Part shown: piece by piece, positions 1-8,021 of the stretch
Position numbering within the stretch: position 1 is the first letter of the stretch
Layout: each line of letters starts with the position of its first letter
From: Peptococcaceae bacterium BICA1-7
GTDB lineage: Bacteria; Bacillota; Desulfotomaculia; Desulfotomaculales; Desulfocucumaceae
Assembly: GCA_000802095.1 (NCBI GenBank)
Contig: JUEB01000001.1
Location: 1-64,000, forward strand
Direction of reading: 5' to 3'
DNA length: 64,000 nucleotides
Program-made: the position numbers and the translations under genes
Notes under the pieces: model-generated
What the model was told of the DNA's origin: nothing
Databases searched by the model: none
What the model saw: the letters and a program-made list of their open reading frames with translations, nothing else

Positions 1-110
1 CCGCCACTAAGTCTTAAATTCGCAAGCTTCCTCTAAGACTCCGTTCGACTTGCATGTGTTAAGCACGCCGCCAGCGTTCGTCCTGAGCCAGGATCAAACT
101 CTCCATAAAA
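1..110 (-). rRNA. 16S rRNA, 5' end only
   Basis: The reverse complement holds the universally conserved start of bacterial 16S rRNA: AGAGTTTGATCCTGGCTCAG followed by the ACGAACGCTGGCGGCGTGC and ACACATGCAAGTCGA blocks. Only about the first 110 bases lie inside the window; the gene continues leftwards out of it. The exact 5' end is set by comparison with the TTTATNGGAGAG ends usual in Firmicutes and may be off by a few bases. It is the first gene of an rRNA operon transcribed leftwards, preceded by two tandem promoters. Confidence 0.97.
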
Positions 111-281
111 TCTTTTATGAAAAAGCTTGTTAGCTCTCATTTCTTTGACGTTTCCGTCTCCTCCCGGTCTCCCGGGTGAAGACTTCTCATCTGGCTTAAT
201 TGTTTCAATCCATCATTACTCTTCTGTTTAGTTTTCAAGGACCGTTTTTTCCGCCGGCGCTTATCGTGCCGGCAAGAAGTT

Positions 282-310
282 ATTCTACTCTTTTTTCGCC
301 TCCGGGTCAA
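282..310 (-). promoter_or_regulatory. rRNA operon promoter, proximal
   Basis: On the minus strand there is a -35 box TTGACC (305-310), a 17-base spacer and a -10 box TAGAAT (282-287), a near-consensus sigma-A promoter pointing at the 16S gene. The bases after the -10 box (AACTTCTTGCCGG) are repeated after the distal promoter. The leader between here and the 16S gene (111-281) has the usual non-coding rrn leader look and no ORF. Confidence 0.8.
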
Positions 311-376
311 CTGGTACTTTCTGTCACCCGGTGGCCTTTCCTTTTTCCGCCAGGCTCATAGCCCCGGCAAGAAGTT

Positions 377-405
377 ATTCTATCACTTTGCCTCCCGCCG
401 GTCAA
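377..405 (-). promoter_or_regulatory. rRNA operon promoter, distal
   Basis: A second minus-strand promoter with the same boxes and spacing: -35 TTGACC (400-405), 17-base spacer, -10 TAGAAT (377-382), followed by the same AACTTCTTGCCGG. Tandem promoters about 95 bases apart are common in front of Firmicute rRNA operons. The near identity of the two suggests a local duplication. Confidence 0.78.
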
Positions 406-479
406 CTGTTATATTTTACCATCCTGCTTTTTGCCTGAGCTTCTCCTTCCCGCCCCCGGCCCTGGATTCCCGTACTTCT

Positions 480-1202
480 CTATTCTTTCCTCAGCAGCCG
501 GCAAATAAAGAAGGGCAGGTTATACAGGAAGAACATAAATATCAGTACCAATTCCAGTGATAGTATATACCAGGGCCAGGGCCCCAGGAAGTCCAGCAGG
601 GACGGTAAATCAGGTTTGCGGCACAGGAATAGATAATTGCTCCCGGTGTAGAAATTGAATATGGCTATGACCAGGGCATAGCCGTTAGTCACCAGCACCA
701 CCCTCTTCAGGGAACCGGGGCGGGGCCGCAGTCCATCGACAAAAATCATGAAAAGGCATGCCAATATTATTGAGCCATGGGCCAGAAAGAACTGAAAAAA
801 TATGAAGTGAGGAAAGGCATACCAAAGATTCGGTGTTAAAAGCGCCTGGAACGCCCCACCCAACCCCCAGATATAGGTTATCTCGAAGATACTGTTATTT
901 TTATTAAACAGCATGACGGCAGACAGGATAACCGAAATATCACACAGCTGCAGGGGCAGCGAGTAAAACACCGACCATTCCCTAACGGCCACGCTCCAAA
1001 TTTGATAAGAGAGAGCCAGCAGCAGAATAAAAAAGGCAAAGGTATGGCGAAAAACAACGTTTAACTTTTCCTCCCTGAGCCGGCGCCTGGCTACAAAAAG
1101 CGCCAGGCAGGCCCCGGCAATGACTGCCAGGGCGGCCTGGTGAGTTGTCGAAAACAGCTGTATAGGCTGTATTTGATTTACAGAGAAATAGCTGTTAAGC
1201 AT
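480..1202 (-). CDS. YwaF/TIGR02206-type integral membrane protein
   Basis: A membrane protein of about 240 residues with six or seven hydrophobic segments. It resembles the YwaF/TIGR02206 family of conserved Firmicute membrane proteins of unknown function, including the conserved region around SLPLQLCDIS and the NLWYAFPH/HFIFFQFFLAHG segment. The start at 1202 (MLNSYFS) is chosen because an AGGGA-like site lies just upstream and it avoids overlapping the preceding cyclase gene, which ends at 1234; an in-frame extension to 1286 is possible but unlikely. No function is claimed. Being 31 bases downstream of the diguanylate cyclase, it is probably co-transcribed with it. Confidence 0.75.
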   Translation of the reverse strand: MLNSYFSVNQIQPIQLFSTTHQAALAVIAGACLALFVARRRLREEKLNVVFRHTFAFFILLLALSYQIWSVAVREWSVFYSLPLQLCDISVILSAVMLFNKNNSIFEITYIWGLGGAFQALLTPNLWYAFPHFIFFQFFLAHGSIILACLFMIFVDGLRPRPGSLKRVVLVTNGYALVIAIFNFYTGSNYLFLCRKPDLPSLLDFLGPWPWYILSLELVLIFMFFLYNLPFFICRLLRKE

Positions 1203-1233
1203 TTTTTGTTCCCTGCCCGCTAACCATATTCCA

Positions 1234-3279
1234 TCATAATCCCTCTCCTGGAGTGCACACCCTGTTGCGCCCGGTCTCCTTGGCACGGTACAGGGCCCTG
1301 TCAGCCGCTTTGATTAGCACCCCGGGGTCTTCTCCATGATTGGGGTAGGTGGACACTCCTATACTGACTGTTATTTTAGGGGGCCTGGCCATATCTATCC
1401 CGGTAAGCTTAAGTCCTGCAACGCTCTCCCTTATCCTCTCCGCAACCACCAGGGACTGTTCCATGCCTGTATTAACCAGCACGGCGGTGAATTCCTCGCC
1501 TCCGTGCCTGGCAGCCAGGTCGGCCTCCCTGAGGCACTCTTTTACGGTCTGTGAGAATACTTTCAATACCGCATCACCGGCGTCATGACCATACTGATCA
1601 TTAAATTTTTTAAAGAAATCAATATCCAGCATCAGCACGCTCATGGGCTGCCCCTGACGCCTGGAAATCTTCAGGTGCTGGATTAAAAACTCATCAAGAA
1701 ACCGCCTGTTTTTCAGGCCGGTCAGCTGATCCTCAAAGGCCTTTTCCTCCAGCGCCCTTAAAAGCCTGATGTTGCTGATGGCCGGGGTAAGGTAGTCTAT
1801 ATAGGACTGAAGAAGGGCCAGGTTATCATCACTCCAGTAGCCTGCCGGACCGCCGGCCAGGTGAGCCACACCTATGGTTTTACCGCCCACATTGAGAGGT
1901 ATGCAGACATAGCTTGGAACACCCGACTTTATATAGCCATTGTGACAGTACACATCATCATCTCTGCCGTTATACTCCTGTGGCCTGCCCGTCACATAGG
2001 ACTTACATTTTTCCAGATCAAAGTCGTTGTCATGCCCGGAACGGGAAGGCAGCCGGTAGGTGGTAATATCGTATTTATCACGGCCCATCAGGCGTATTAA
2101 CACAACAGAAGCCTCCCACCTCCTAATTACATGCTGCAAAAAGGTGCTGCATATTTCCTCCTCCGTCAGGCAGTTTAGCAGTCTGCTGGAAAAGGACCGC
2201 AGGTCGTTCAGCAGGTGGGTGGTCTCCTTTTCCCTTTTTAAGAGATTCCTCATTCTCCCCACGTTGAGGGCAATGATTAAAAATATGGCGCCCATAAAAA
2301 GGCCCATTATTATAGATAGATTCCTGATCCAGCCAGGCAGGGCATTGTAGCTCTCTTCCCGCAGGGCCACCACCTGAGCTCCGATCAACTGGCCGTATAT
2401 ATTGTGTAGAGGCCGGTACACCGCTATGTAGCCGGTGTCATTAAAAATCTCCCTGCCGGTATAGCCCTGCCCCTTTTCAAACAGGCTTTTGTATGCCTCC
2501 TGGCTCATTTTTAAACTGCCCGGGAGGGATTCCCCGTCAAAACGGTAAGCAATGCAATTATCCTTAAGAAAAACCGCATTGCTTATATTCTGGGAAGAAT
2601 AAACACTGTCAACCAGCTCGCCATTCCCGTTCAGCAGTATTCCTGTCACTATTACTCCCATTATCACACCGCTGTCATCGGTTACCGGAACGGCTACAAC
2701 CTGTACCATCCCCGATTTTTCTCCTGATTCCACCTCTTTTTGGGAGTTATTCACCCTCTCCCCTAGATGTTTTCCCAAAAGCCCTATATCCCCGGCCGGG
2801 ACACTTTCCACCGACATTACCGCCTGCCCGGTCTGAACAGCCTTTAACAGTACATTCCGGGCCGGCATGTCAAAGCCGGCCGCAGTAGTACCCAGAGCAG
2901 AGATCACCTTCCCGTCACTGTCTGTAAATGCCCAGATTTCAATATACGGGCGCTCCCTCTTCCAGCGGAGCATCAGCTCATTCAGTATAGCCGCCCTCCT
3001 GTTTAAGACGGCTTCCTTTATGTAAGGCTCCGACGCAGCCTGTGTCATTCCGTACATCATCTGGTCCATACGAACCCTGAATTCCGCGCCGGAGGCATCG
3101 GCCGACCGCCTGAGCTCGGCCAGGGACTGGTCGGACATCACTGAGGCCGCCTTATGATAAACCAGGTAGCCAAAGGCAAAGCTTAATAGTATACCGATAA
3201 GGATATACAGCAGCATCCCTTTCAGGCTTTCTTCCCTTTTTTGTTTGCCGTGAGGGCAGTATTTCCTCAAGGGTCTCAC
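1234..3279 (-). CDS. Membrane-bound diguanylate cyclase with extracytoplasmic sensor, GAF and GGDEF domains
   Basis: Predicted to make cyclic-di-GMP from two GTP at the membrane. Order: transmembrane helix at about residues 21-41, extracytoplasmic Cache-like sensor to about 315, second transmembrane helix about 318-343, GAF-like domain about 365-505, C-terminal GGDEF domain. The active-site motif is GGEEF at residues 593-597. An RxxD product-inhibition site (READ) lies exactly five residues before it, so the enzyme should be active and feedback-inhibited. The start at 3279 is GTG with a poor ribosome site; an internal ATG at 3216, directly before the first helix, is an alternative. The sensed ligand is unknown. 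Confidence 0.92.
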   Translation of the reverse strand: MRPLRKYCPHGKQKREESLKGMLLYILIGILLSFAFGYLVYHKAASVMSDQSLAELRRSADASGAEFRVRMDQMMYGMTQAASEPYIKEAVLNRRAAILNELMLRWKRERPYIEIWAFTDSDGKVISALGTTAAGFDMPARNVLLKAVQTGQAVMSVESVPAGDIGLLGKHLGERVNNSQKEVESGEKSGMVQVVAVPVTDDSGVIMGVIVTGILLNGNGELVDSVYSSQNISNAVFLKDNCIAYRFDGESLPGSLKMSQEAYKSLFEKGQGYTGREIFNDTGYIAVYRPLHNIYGQLIGAQVVALREESYNALPGWIRNLSIIMGLFMGAIFLIIALNVGRMRNLLKREKETTHLLNDLRSFSSRLLNCLTEEEICSTFLQHVIRRWEASVVLIRLMGRDKYDITTYRLPSRSGHDNDFDLEKCKSYVTGRPQEYNGRDDDVYCHNGYIKSGVPSYVCIPLNVGGKTIGVAHLAGGPAGYWSDDNLALLQSYIDYLTPAISNIRLLRALEEKAFEDQLTGLKNRRFLDEFLIQHLKISRRQGQPMSVLMLDIDFFKKFNDQYGHDAGDAVLKVFSQTVKECLREADLAARHGGEEFTAVLVNTGMEQSLVVAERIRESVAGLKLTGIDMARPPKITVSIGVSTYPNHGEDPGVLIKAADRALYRAKETGRNRVCTPGEGL

Positions 3280-3332
3280 CCCCGTATCAGTTATATTACC
3301 ATGGCTACCCGGATTGGCCTCAACTTATCTTT

Positions 3333-4301
3333 TTACCTGTTTTCATACCCGCCGAAGGGAATATAGTCCTCCACTCTCCCCAGTGGCCCCAGGCCCACAC
3401 CCTGCAGCGCCTCCTCCCGAAAAACCGGCAGGCCGGCCCTGTCCACAATGTAGCCCACATGCTCCTTGGGAAGGCTCCGGTCTATATGTTTTTCTATAAA
3501 CCCGTACATGTTGGCTGTTATTTTTAGCACCGCCTCCTCACTAATCCACCGGGCAAAGGTGCGGGCCAGCCTGGGATTCCTTTTGCCGGTCCGCCCCATT
3601 ATAACCAGCCGGTAGTACTTTTCCCCCCGGGTCCAGGCCGAGGTGGGACACTTCAGCACGCACTCGCCGCAACCCAGGCATCTCTGGTGGTCCCTTTTAA
3701 CCTTGTAGTTTGACATGTTCAGTGCCCCGGAGGACACCTTCAGGCAGTTTTTTACGCAGGCCTCACAGCCGATGCACCGCGTGGCGTCATAAACCGGCAG
3801 TACCATGCCGATAACTCCTATATCCTGCATGTGGGCCTTAATACAGTCATTGGGGCAGCCGGTAACCGCAATTTTTACATGAAAGTCGTTTGGATAAATG
3901 AGCCTCTCTATTTTACGGGCCAGATCCGTTGTATTGTAACTGGCAAAGGTGCAGACCGAGTTCCCTATACAGGCCGACACATTCCTGGTGCCTGCAGCCG
4001 GATAACCGTGGTTAAGGTCTGCTATTTCCACCCCGATAGCTGATTCCATTCCGGCCAGTAGGGGAGCTACCGCCTCGTTGACCTGGGGGATTTTAGCCAT
4101 GGGAATGCCCGGCACCTCAAAGCCCTGCCTGGTGGTTATATGAACTGTCCCGTCTCCAAAGGTTTCGGCAATGTTTTTTATAACATCAAGGCATCCAACA
4201 TCCAGCCTTCCTCCGGGAACCCTGATGCGCAGGGCGGTGACACCCCTTTTTTTAGTAACTCTGTAGGCATTTTTAATTATTTTTTTTGTATTTATATCCA
4301 C
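3333..4301 (-). CDS. asrC: Anaerobic sulfite reductase subunit C (siroheme/Fe-S catalytic subunit)
   Basis: Catalytic subunit of AsrABC, which reduces sulfite to sulfide with electrons from NADH. The siroheme-[4Fe-4S] signature is complete: C-x5-C at residues 111-117 (CIGNSVC) and CPNDC at 149-153. Two ferredoxin clusters follow (Cys 176/179/182/186 and 208/211/214/218). Length of 322 fits AsrC rather than the larger DsrA/DsrB. The start is GTG at 4301, 12 bases after the asrB stop. Last gene of the asrA-asrB-asrC order, which matches known asr operons. Confidence 0.93.
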   Translation of the reverse strand: MDINTKKIIKNAYRVTKKRGVTALRIRVPGGRLDVGCLDVIKNIAETFGDGTVHITTRQGFEVPGIPMAKIPQVNEAVAPLLAGMESAIGVEIADLNHGYPAAGTRNVSACIGNSVCTFASYNTTDLARKIERLIYPNDFHVKIAVTGCPNDCIKAHMQDIGVIGMVLPVYDATRCIGCEACVKNCLKVSSGALNMSNYKVKRDHQRCLGCGECVLKCPTSAWTRGEKYYRLVIMGRTGKRNPRLARTFARWISEEAVLKITANMYGFIEKHIDRSLPKEHVGYIVDRAGLPVFREEALQGVGLGPLGRVEDYIPFGGYENR

Positions 4302-4313
4302 CGGACAAGCCCC

Positions 4314-5108
4314 CTAATCAGTCAGCTGCGCTGCAGCTGTATAGTTAAAAACCGGCCCCTCCAGGCAAACATAGGTGTCATCTATCTTACAGTGCCCGCA
4401 CTTGCCAAGACCGCAGCACATTTTTCTCTCAAAGGACACCCATACACGGTCCTCCGGTATGCCTTTTTTAAAGAACTCCTGTGAGGCAAATTTCATCATC
4501 ACCGGGGGACCCACTATAATAACCTCGGTATTTTGCACATCTATCTTCGGCAGTCCGCTGATCAATTTAGTGATCAGCCCCACCCTGCCCTTCCACTCAC
4601 CGGTGTCGTCCCCGTCCACCGTTATCTGCACATTGATACAGGACTGCCATATATTTATTTCATCCCTGAAAAGAACATCGGAGGGACTTTTAAAACCGGC
4701 CAGAAGAGTAAGGCTTTTTAGTTCTGCAGTGTTTTTGTAAAACCGCCTGACAATGCTTTTTACCGGGGCCAGGCCAGTCCCCCCGGCGGCTATGATCAAG
4801 TCCCTGCCGGTGAATCTATCAACAGGAAAGCCTTTGCCGTAAGGCCCCCTTATAAACAGGCTGCCGCCCGGTGTAAGGGTATGAATCACATTAGTAAGCT
4901 TCCCCACCCTGCGAATGGTCATTTCGATCCACCCCGGTCCGAAGTCGCTGACAGATATGGGGGCCTCCCCCACACCCGGCAGGGAAACCTCCACAAACTG
5001 GCCGCTTTCCACTTTTATATCGGCCGCCAGCCTGAAGGTAAAGTCAATTCCTGTCTGGGGCAAAACAGACAGTATCTCTGCCTTAAAAGGCCTGTACGGA
5101 TTAGTCAT
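4314..5108 (-). CDS. asrB: Anaerobic sulfite reductase subunit B (FAD/NADH-binding)
   Basis: Flavoprotein that passes electrons from NADH to the other Asr subunits. The N-terminal half is an FAD-binding ferredoxin-reductase barrel. A nucleotide-binding loop AAGGTGLAP is seen near residue 110. A C-terminal cysteine cluster (CCGLGKCGHC, then C near residue 248) should hold the [2Fe-2S] centre of the dihydroorotate-dehydrogenase-electron-transfer type. The ATG start at 5108 has AGGTGA upstream and overlaps the end of asrA by 8 bases, indicating translational coupling. Confidence 0.93.
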   Translation of the reverse strand: MTNPYRPFKAEILSVLPQTGIDFTFRLAADIKVESGQFVEVSLPGVGEAPISVSDFGPGWIEMTIRRVGKLTNVIHTLTPGGSLFIRGPYGKGFPVDRFTGRDLIIAAGGTGLAPVKSIVRRFYKNTAELKSLTLLAGFKSPSDVLFRDEINIWQSCINVQITVDGDDTGEWKGRVGLITKLISGLPKIDVQNTEVIIVGPPVMMKFASQEFFKKGIPEDRVWVSFERKMCCGLGKCGHCKIDDTYVCLEGPVFNYTAAAQLTD

Positions 5109-6114
5109 CTTTCTTCACCTCGCCTGCCAGAGAGCTGACCTTGTTTACGCATCCGGAAAAGGATATATACTCAGGGCAAACATCATCACAGCGGCCGCAC
5201 CCCACGCACATGTCATACCCGAACCTCTTCCTGAAATCATAAATCTTGTGCATTACCTTAAAGCGCATACGGCTGCCATTATCTTTTCTGAACCCGTGCC
5301 CTCCGGCCAGTTCGGTAAACCCGTCCACCATGCACGAGGCCCACACCCTTCGCCTCTCCCCGCACCTGGGGTTATCCTCATAGAATATATCCTGCATGGT
5401 AAAGCAGGAGCAGGTGGGGCAGGAAACCGTGCAGCGCCCGCAGGCAGTGCAGCGGGAGGAATACTCCTGCCACATTTGATGATCAAAAATATTTTTATCT
5501 ATTTCTTCCGGCAGGATCACCGAGATACTGTTCTCCTCAATAAAGCGGGGAGTCATCCCGGCAGGCTTGCCGTACCTGGCAAACAGCGGGGCAAAGTGCT
5601 CATCCACGTCACAGGTCACCTGGCCCTCCCCGGGCCTTAGCAGGGCAGCGTAGCCCTCCACCCTGTTGGTGCCCATGGAAACACAGAAACAGTTTTCAAA
5701 GCTGCCGGCGCACTCCAGTATAAAAAAGACAGTTTTCCTCCTTATGGCTTCATAGTAGCTGTCCCTGAAGTCTCCGTTTTTTAGAAATATTTCATCAAGC
5801 CGCCTGAAGGCGTGCACATCGCAGGGGCGGCAGAATATAATAATACTTTTCTGGCTGACAGCGGGCTCTTTGTATTCATCCTCAGTAAAATAAAACAGTG
5901 TCTGGGTGATTGGATATATCAACTCTTTGGGCGAAAACCTCGATTTTTCGTTATACTCTATCTCATCCAGGGAGCTGATCTGCCCGTATGCCACCAGGTC
6001 TGTATCAGAATAAGCTCCTTTCCCGGAAATTCTCACCGGGGCATAAATAAGATATTCTTTCGACAACTGACTGAGAAGCCCGTCAAAGGACTGCCCGTCC
6101 AAAACATATCCCAA
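5101..6114 (-). CDS. asrA: Anaerobic sulfite reductase subunit A (4Fe-4S)
   Basis: Iron-sulfur electron-transfer subunit of AsrABC. It carries two ferredoxin-type clusters near the C-terminus: CTACGRCTVSCPTC starting at residue 222, and CVGCGRCDDVCP with cysteines at about 303/306/309/313. The body matches the AsrA/HydB-like 4Fe-4S family and its length of 337 is usual. The start is TTG at 6114, supported by GGAGGTGA six bases upstream. It lies 45 bases after the universal stress protein gene and overlaps asrB, so usp-asrA-asrB-asrC is probably one transcript. Confidence 0.93.
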   Translation of the reverse strand: MGYVLDGQSFDGLLSQLSKEYLIYAPVRISGKGAYSDTDLVAYGQISSLDEIEYNEKSRFSPKELIYPITQTLFYFTEDEYKEPAVSQKSIIIFCRPCDVHAFRRLDEIFLKNGDFRDSYYEAIRRKTVFFILECAGSFENCFCVSMGTNRVEGYAALLRPGEGQVTCDVDEHFAPLFARYGKPAGMTPRFIEENSISVILPEEIDKNIFDHQMWQEYSSRCTACGRCTVSCPTCSCFTMQDIFYEDNPRCGERRRVWASCMVDGFTELAGGHGFRKDNGSRMRFKVMHKIYDFRKRFGYDMCVGCGRCDDVCPEYISFSGCVNKVSSLAGEVKKDD

Positions 6115-6159
6115 CCTTGCTCACCTCCGTAATTATGGTGCTCCGCCACCGGCAGTCGG

Positions 6160-6588
6160 CTATTTCACCAGTGTCACCGGGCACTGGGCGAAGTGCAGCA
6201 CCTTATGGCTGATGCTCCCCAGCACAAGTCCCTTAAAGTCGCTCAGCCCCCTGGTCCCCAGTATTATCTGATCAAAGCCGCCCTCTTTGGCGTACTGGGC
6301 CACCTTAAAGCCTGGATCTCCCTCTTCAACCATCTTCTCCACCCGGTAGCCGTCATTTTCAAATATAAGCGCCTGTTGCTCCACTATTTCCCGGCCGCCC
6401 TCCATTACTTCTCTTTCTATGTCCCTTATATCCATGATAGGGGAATAATTAACCAGTTCCTTTCTGAAGTTGACCACATGGATCAAGGTTATTTCCAGGC
6501 TGCTGTTTTCTCTTAACAGGTTCAGGGCATAGTGGGCAGCCCTCCGGGAGTTATCGGACCCGTCCACCGCCAAAAGATACTTTTTCAT
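6160..6588 (-). CDS. Universal stress protein, UspA family, ATP-binding type
   Basis: A 142-residue single Usp domain. The C-terminal nucleotide-binding motif G-2x-G-9x-G-S is complete (GTRG...GS near residues 113-127), and the N-terminus YLLAVDGSDNSRRA is typical, so this is the ATP-binding subtype. The ATG start has AGGAGGGGG directly upstream. First gene of the minus-strand run leading into asrA, suggesting Usp and sulfite reductase are co-expressed under stress or anaerobiosis; this is inference. Confidence 0.92.
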   Translation of the reverse strand: MKKYLLAVDGSDNSRRAAHYALNLLRENSSLEITLIHVVNFRKELVNYSPIMDIRDIEREVMEGGREIVEQQALIFENDGYRVEKMVEEGDPGFKVAQYAKEGGFDQIILGTRGLSDFKGLVLGSISHKVLHFAQCPVTLVK

Positions 6589-6791
6589 TTTCCCCCTCCT
6601 AGCCGTTATTTGTTTAACTTATTACTATAAGCATACCACAGGCCGCCAGGCGCAAAAATGATCTTCCTCACACTGTACTGGATACTTATTCCGGTTGCTT
6701 GCGCCATTTACCCAGGCAACTGTAACAAAAAAATGGCCCGGGCATAGATTAAATGAATTGAAAAAAACAGGCAGTCGAAAAGGGGGAGAGT

Positions 6792-7817
6792 ATGAAGAAG
6801 GAAATAGTAAGGGTGAACAGCCCTGGTTTAATGCAGGCCTTTTCCAGAGTTCCGTCTCTGGTGTACCCCGAAGGGGAGATCCCTCCATCAGCAGCCTGCA
6901 TGGATAAATTCAGCCCATTGAACCCTGTTCTTGAGCATTTAATCTTTGCCAATTTTGTGGCCCTCAAAGACAACCGCCCGGTAGGAAGGATAACGGCCTC
7001 GGTGGATAAACTCGATCCCCGCCGGGAAGAAGGTTTCTGGGGGTGCTTCGAGTGTGAGGAGAACCCGGAAACAGCTGAGGTGCTTTTGGATGCCGCTGCT
7101 TATTGGCTTAAAAAAAAGGGCTGTTCCGTCATGATCGGGCCGGCCTCATTAAATACCAATGAGCAGGTGGGCCTTCTTATAAGGGGCTTTGAATACCCCC
7201 CTCTGCAGGATATGCCCTATAATCCTCCCTACTATCAGGGATTAGTGGAGGCCAGCGGACTGGACCGGGCCCACGATCTGGAGTGCTTTAACTGGGAGCT
7301 TCCGATGGAAATCCCCGGTGAAATGAAAGAACTCAAACCTATCCGGGGCCTCCGCATCAGACCGGTCAATTATATGGCATTAATGAGGGACGCCGGAATA
7401 CTGATGAAATTTCATAACAGTGCCATGTCCGGCCTGTGGGGACATATACCTTTGACCTACAATGACGCCCGGGGTTTTATGGAAAGCCTGGCCCGGCGTG
7501 TTCCTCCCCAGCTATTTCTAATCTGCGAGGTTGAGGGAAAACTGGCCGGCCTTCTCCTTTCCATCCCCCACAGAAACAGGAACGGGCTATTTGTGCGTCA
7601 CGCCGTGGGAGGAGTTATGCCGGAGTTCAGAAAAAGAGGCATTCATCTGCATATACTTAAAGAATCCTTCAGACGTTGTCACCGGCTTGGCCTCACCCGG
7701 GGAGAGGGGTCCCAGGTGGCTGAAAGCAACAGCGCCGTCAAAAAATCAGTAATCAACCCCATTTTCGGTGGAGAGACCATTAAGGCCTACCGGGTATATA
7801 AAAAGAGCTTATACTGA
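6792..7817 (+). CDS. GNAT-fold acyltransferase-like protein (YghO-like)
   Basis: A 341-residue protein resembling the uncharacterised YghO-like family. The middle part has the hallmark region with NTNEQVGLLIRGF and YNPPYYQGL, followed by a C-terminal half that looks like a GNAT acetyltransferase fold (GVMPEFRKRGI is like the acetyl-CoA loop RxxGxG/A). Substrate unknown. The ATG start has GGGGGAG upstream. Transcribed alone, diverging from the usp-asr genes and converging on uraA. Confidence 0.75.
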   Translation: MKKEIVRVNSPGLMQAFSRVPSLVYPEGEIPPSAACMDKFSPLNPVLEHLIFANFVALKDNRPVGRITASVDKLDPRREEGFWGCFECEENPETAEVLLDAAAYWLKKKGCSVMIGPASLNTNEQVGLLIRGFEYPPLQDMPYNPPYYQGLVEASGLDRAHDLECFNWELPMEIPGEMKELKPIRGLRIRPVNYMALMRDAGILMKFHNSAMSGLWGHIPLTYNDARGFMESLARRVPPQLFLICEVEGKLAGLLLSIPHRNRNGLFVRHAVGGVMPEFRKRGIHLHILKESFRRCHRLGLTRGEGSQVAESNSAVKKSVINPIFGGETIKAYRVYKKSLY

Positions 7818-7831
7818 AATTCTCATGCTGT

Positions 7832-7866
7832 CGGAATCCAGAATTCAGGAGTCAGAATCCAGAATA
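7832..7866 (+). repeat. Heptamer repeat, five units (left arm of inverted pair)
   Basis: Five consecutive 7-base units of the form C(A/G)G(A/G)A(A/G)N: CGGAATC, CAGAATT, CAGGAGT, CAGAATC, CAGAATA. The block is preceded by a segment (7811-7831) also found before the heptamer block at 53161-53181. An inverted five-unit block lies at 7965-7999. Confidence 0.8.
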
Positions 7867-7904
7867 TGTTGACTGGCAAGACTTACAACCAGCTATTACT
7901 TCAG

Positions 7905-7950
7905 TATAAGGGGCTGTAACCAAAACATGTTTTGGTTACAGCCCCTTATA
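7905..7950. repeat. 46-bp perfect palindrome between convergent genes
   Basis: Every base from 7905 to 7950 pairs symmetrically about the centre CA|TG at 7927/7928; each arm is 23 bases and contains GGGGCTGTAACC. It lies between the convergent acyltransferase and uraA genes, so it may work as a two-way transcription terminator. There is no clear T-tract after either arm, which is unusual for an intrinsic terminator. Confidence 0.9.
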
Positions 7951-7964
7951 AAAGGAATGCTTTA

Positions 7965-7999
7965 ACTTCTGACTTCTGTATTCTGAGTTCTGTATTCCG
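7965..7999 (-). repeat. Heptamer repeat, five units (right arm of inverted pair)
   Basis: Read on the minus strand this is CGGAATA, CAGAACT, CAGAATA, CAGAAGT, CAGAAGT, the same heptamer family and the same number of units as the block at 7832-7866, in opposite orientation. The two blocks enclose the 46-bp palindrome. Confidence 0.8.
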
Positions 8000-8021
8000 A
8001 CCGAAAGTCAGCGCTTTTTAG

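Noticed and set aside
1336-1588. Plus-strand open frames opposite the diguanylate cyclase
   Set aside because: They are antisense to a clearly coding GGDEF domain and have no ribosome sites.
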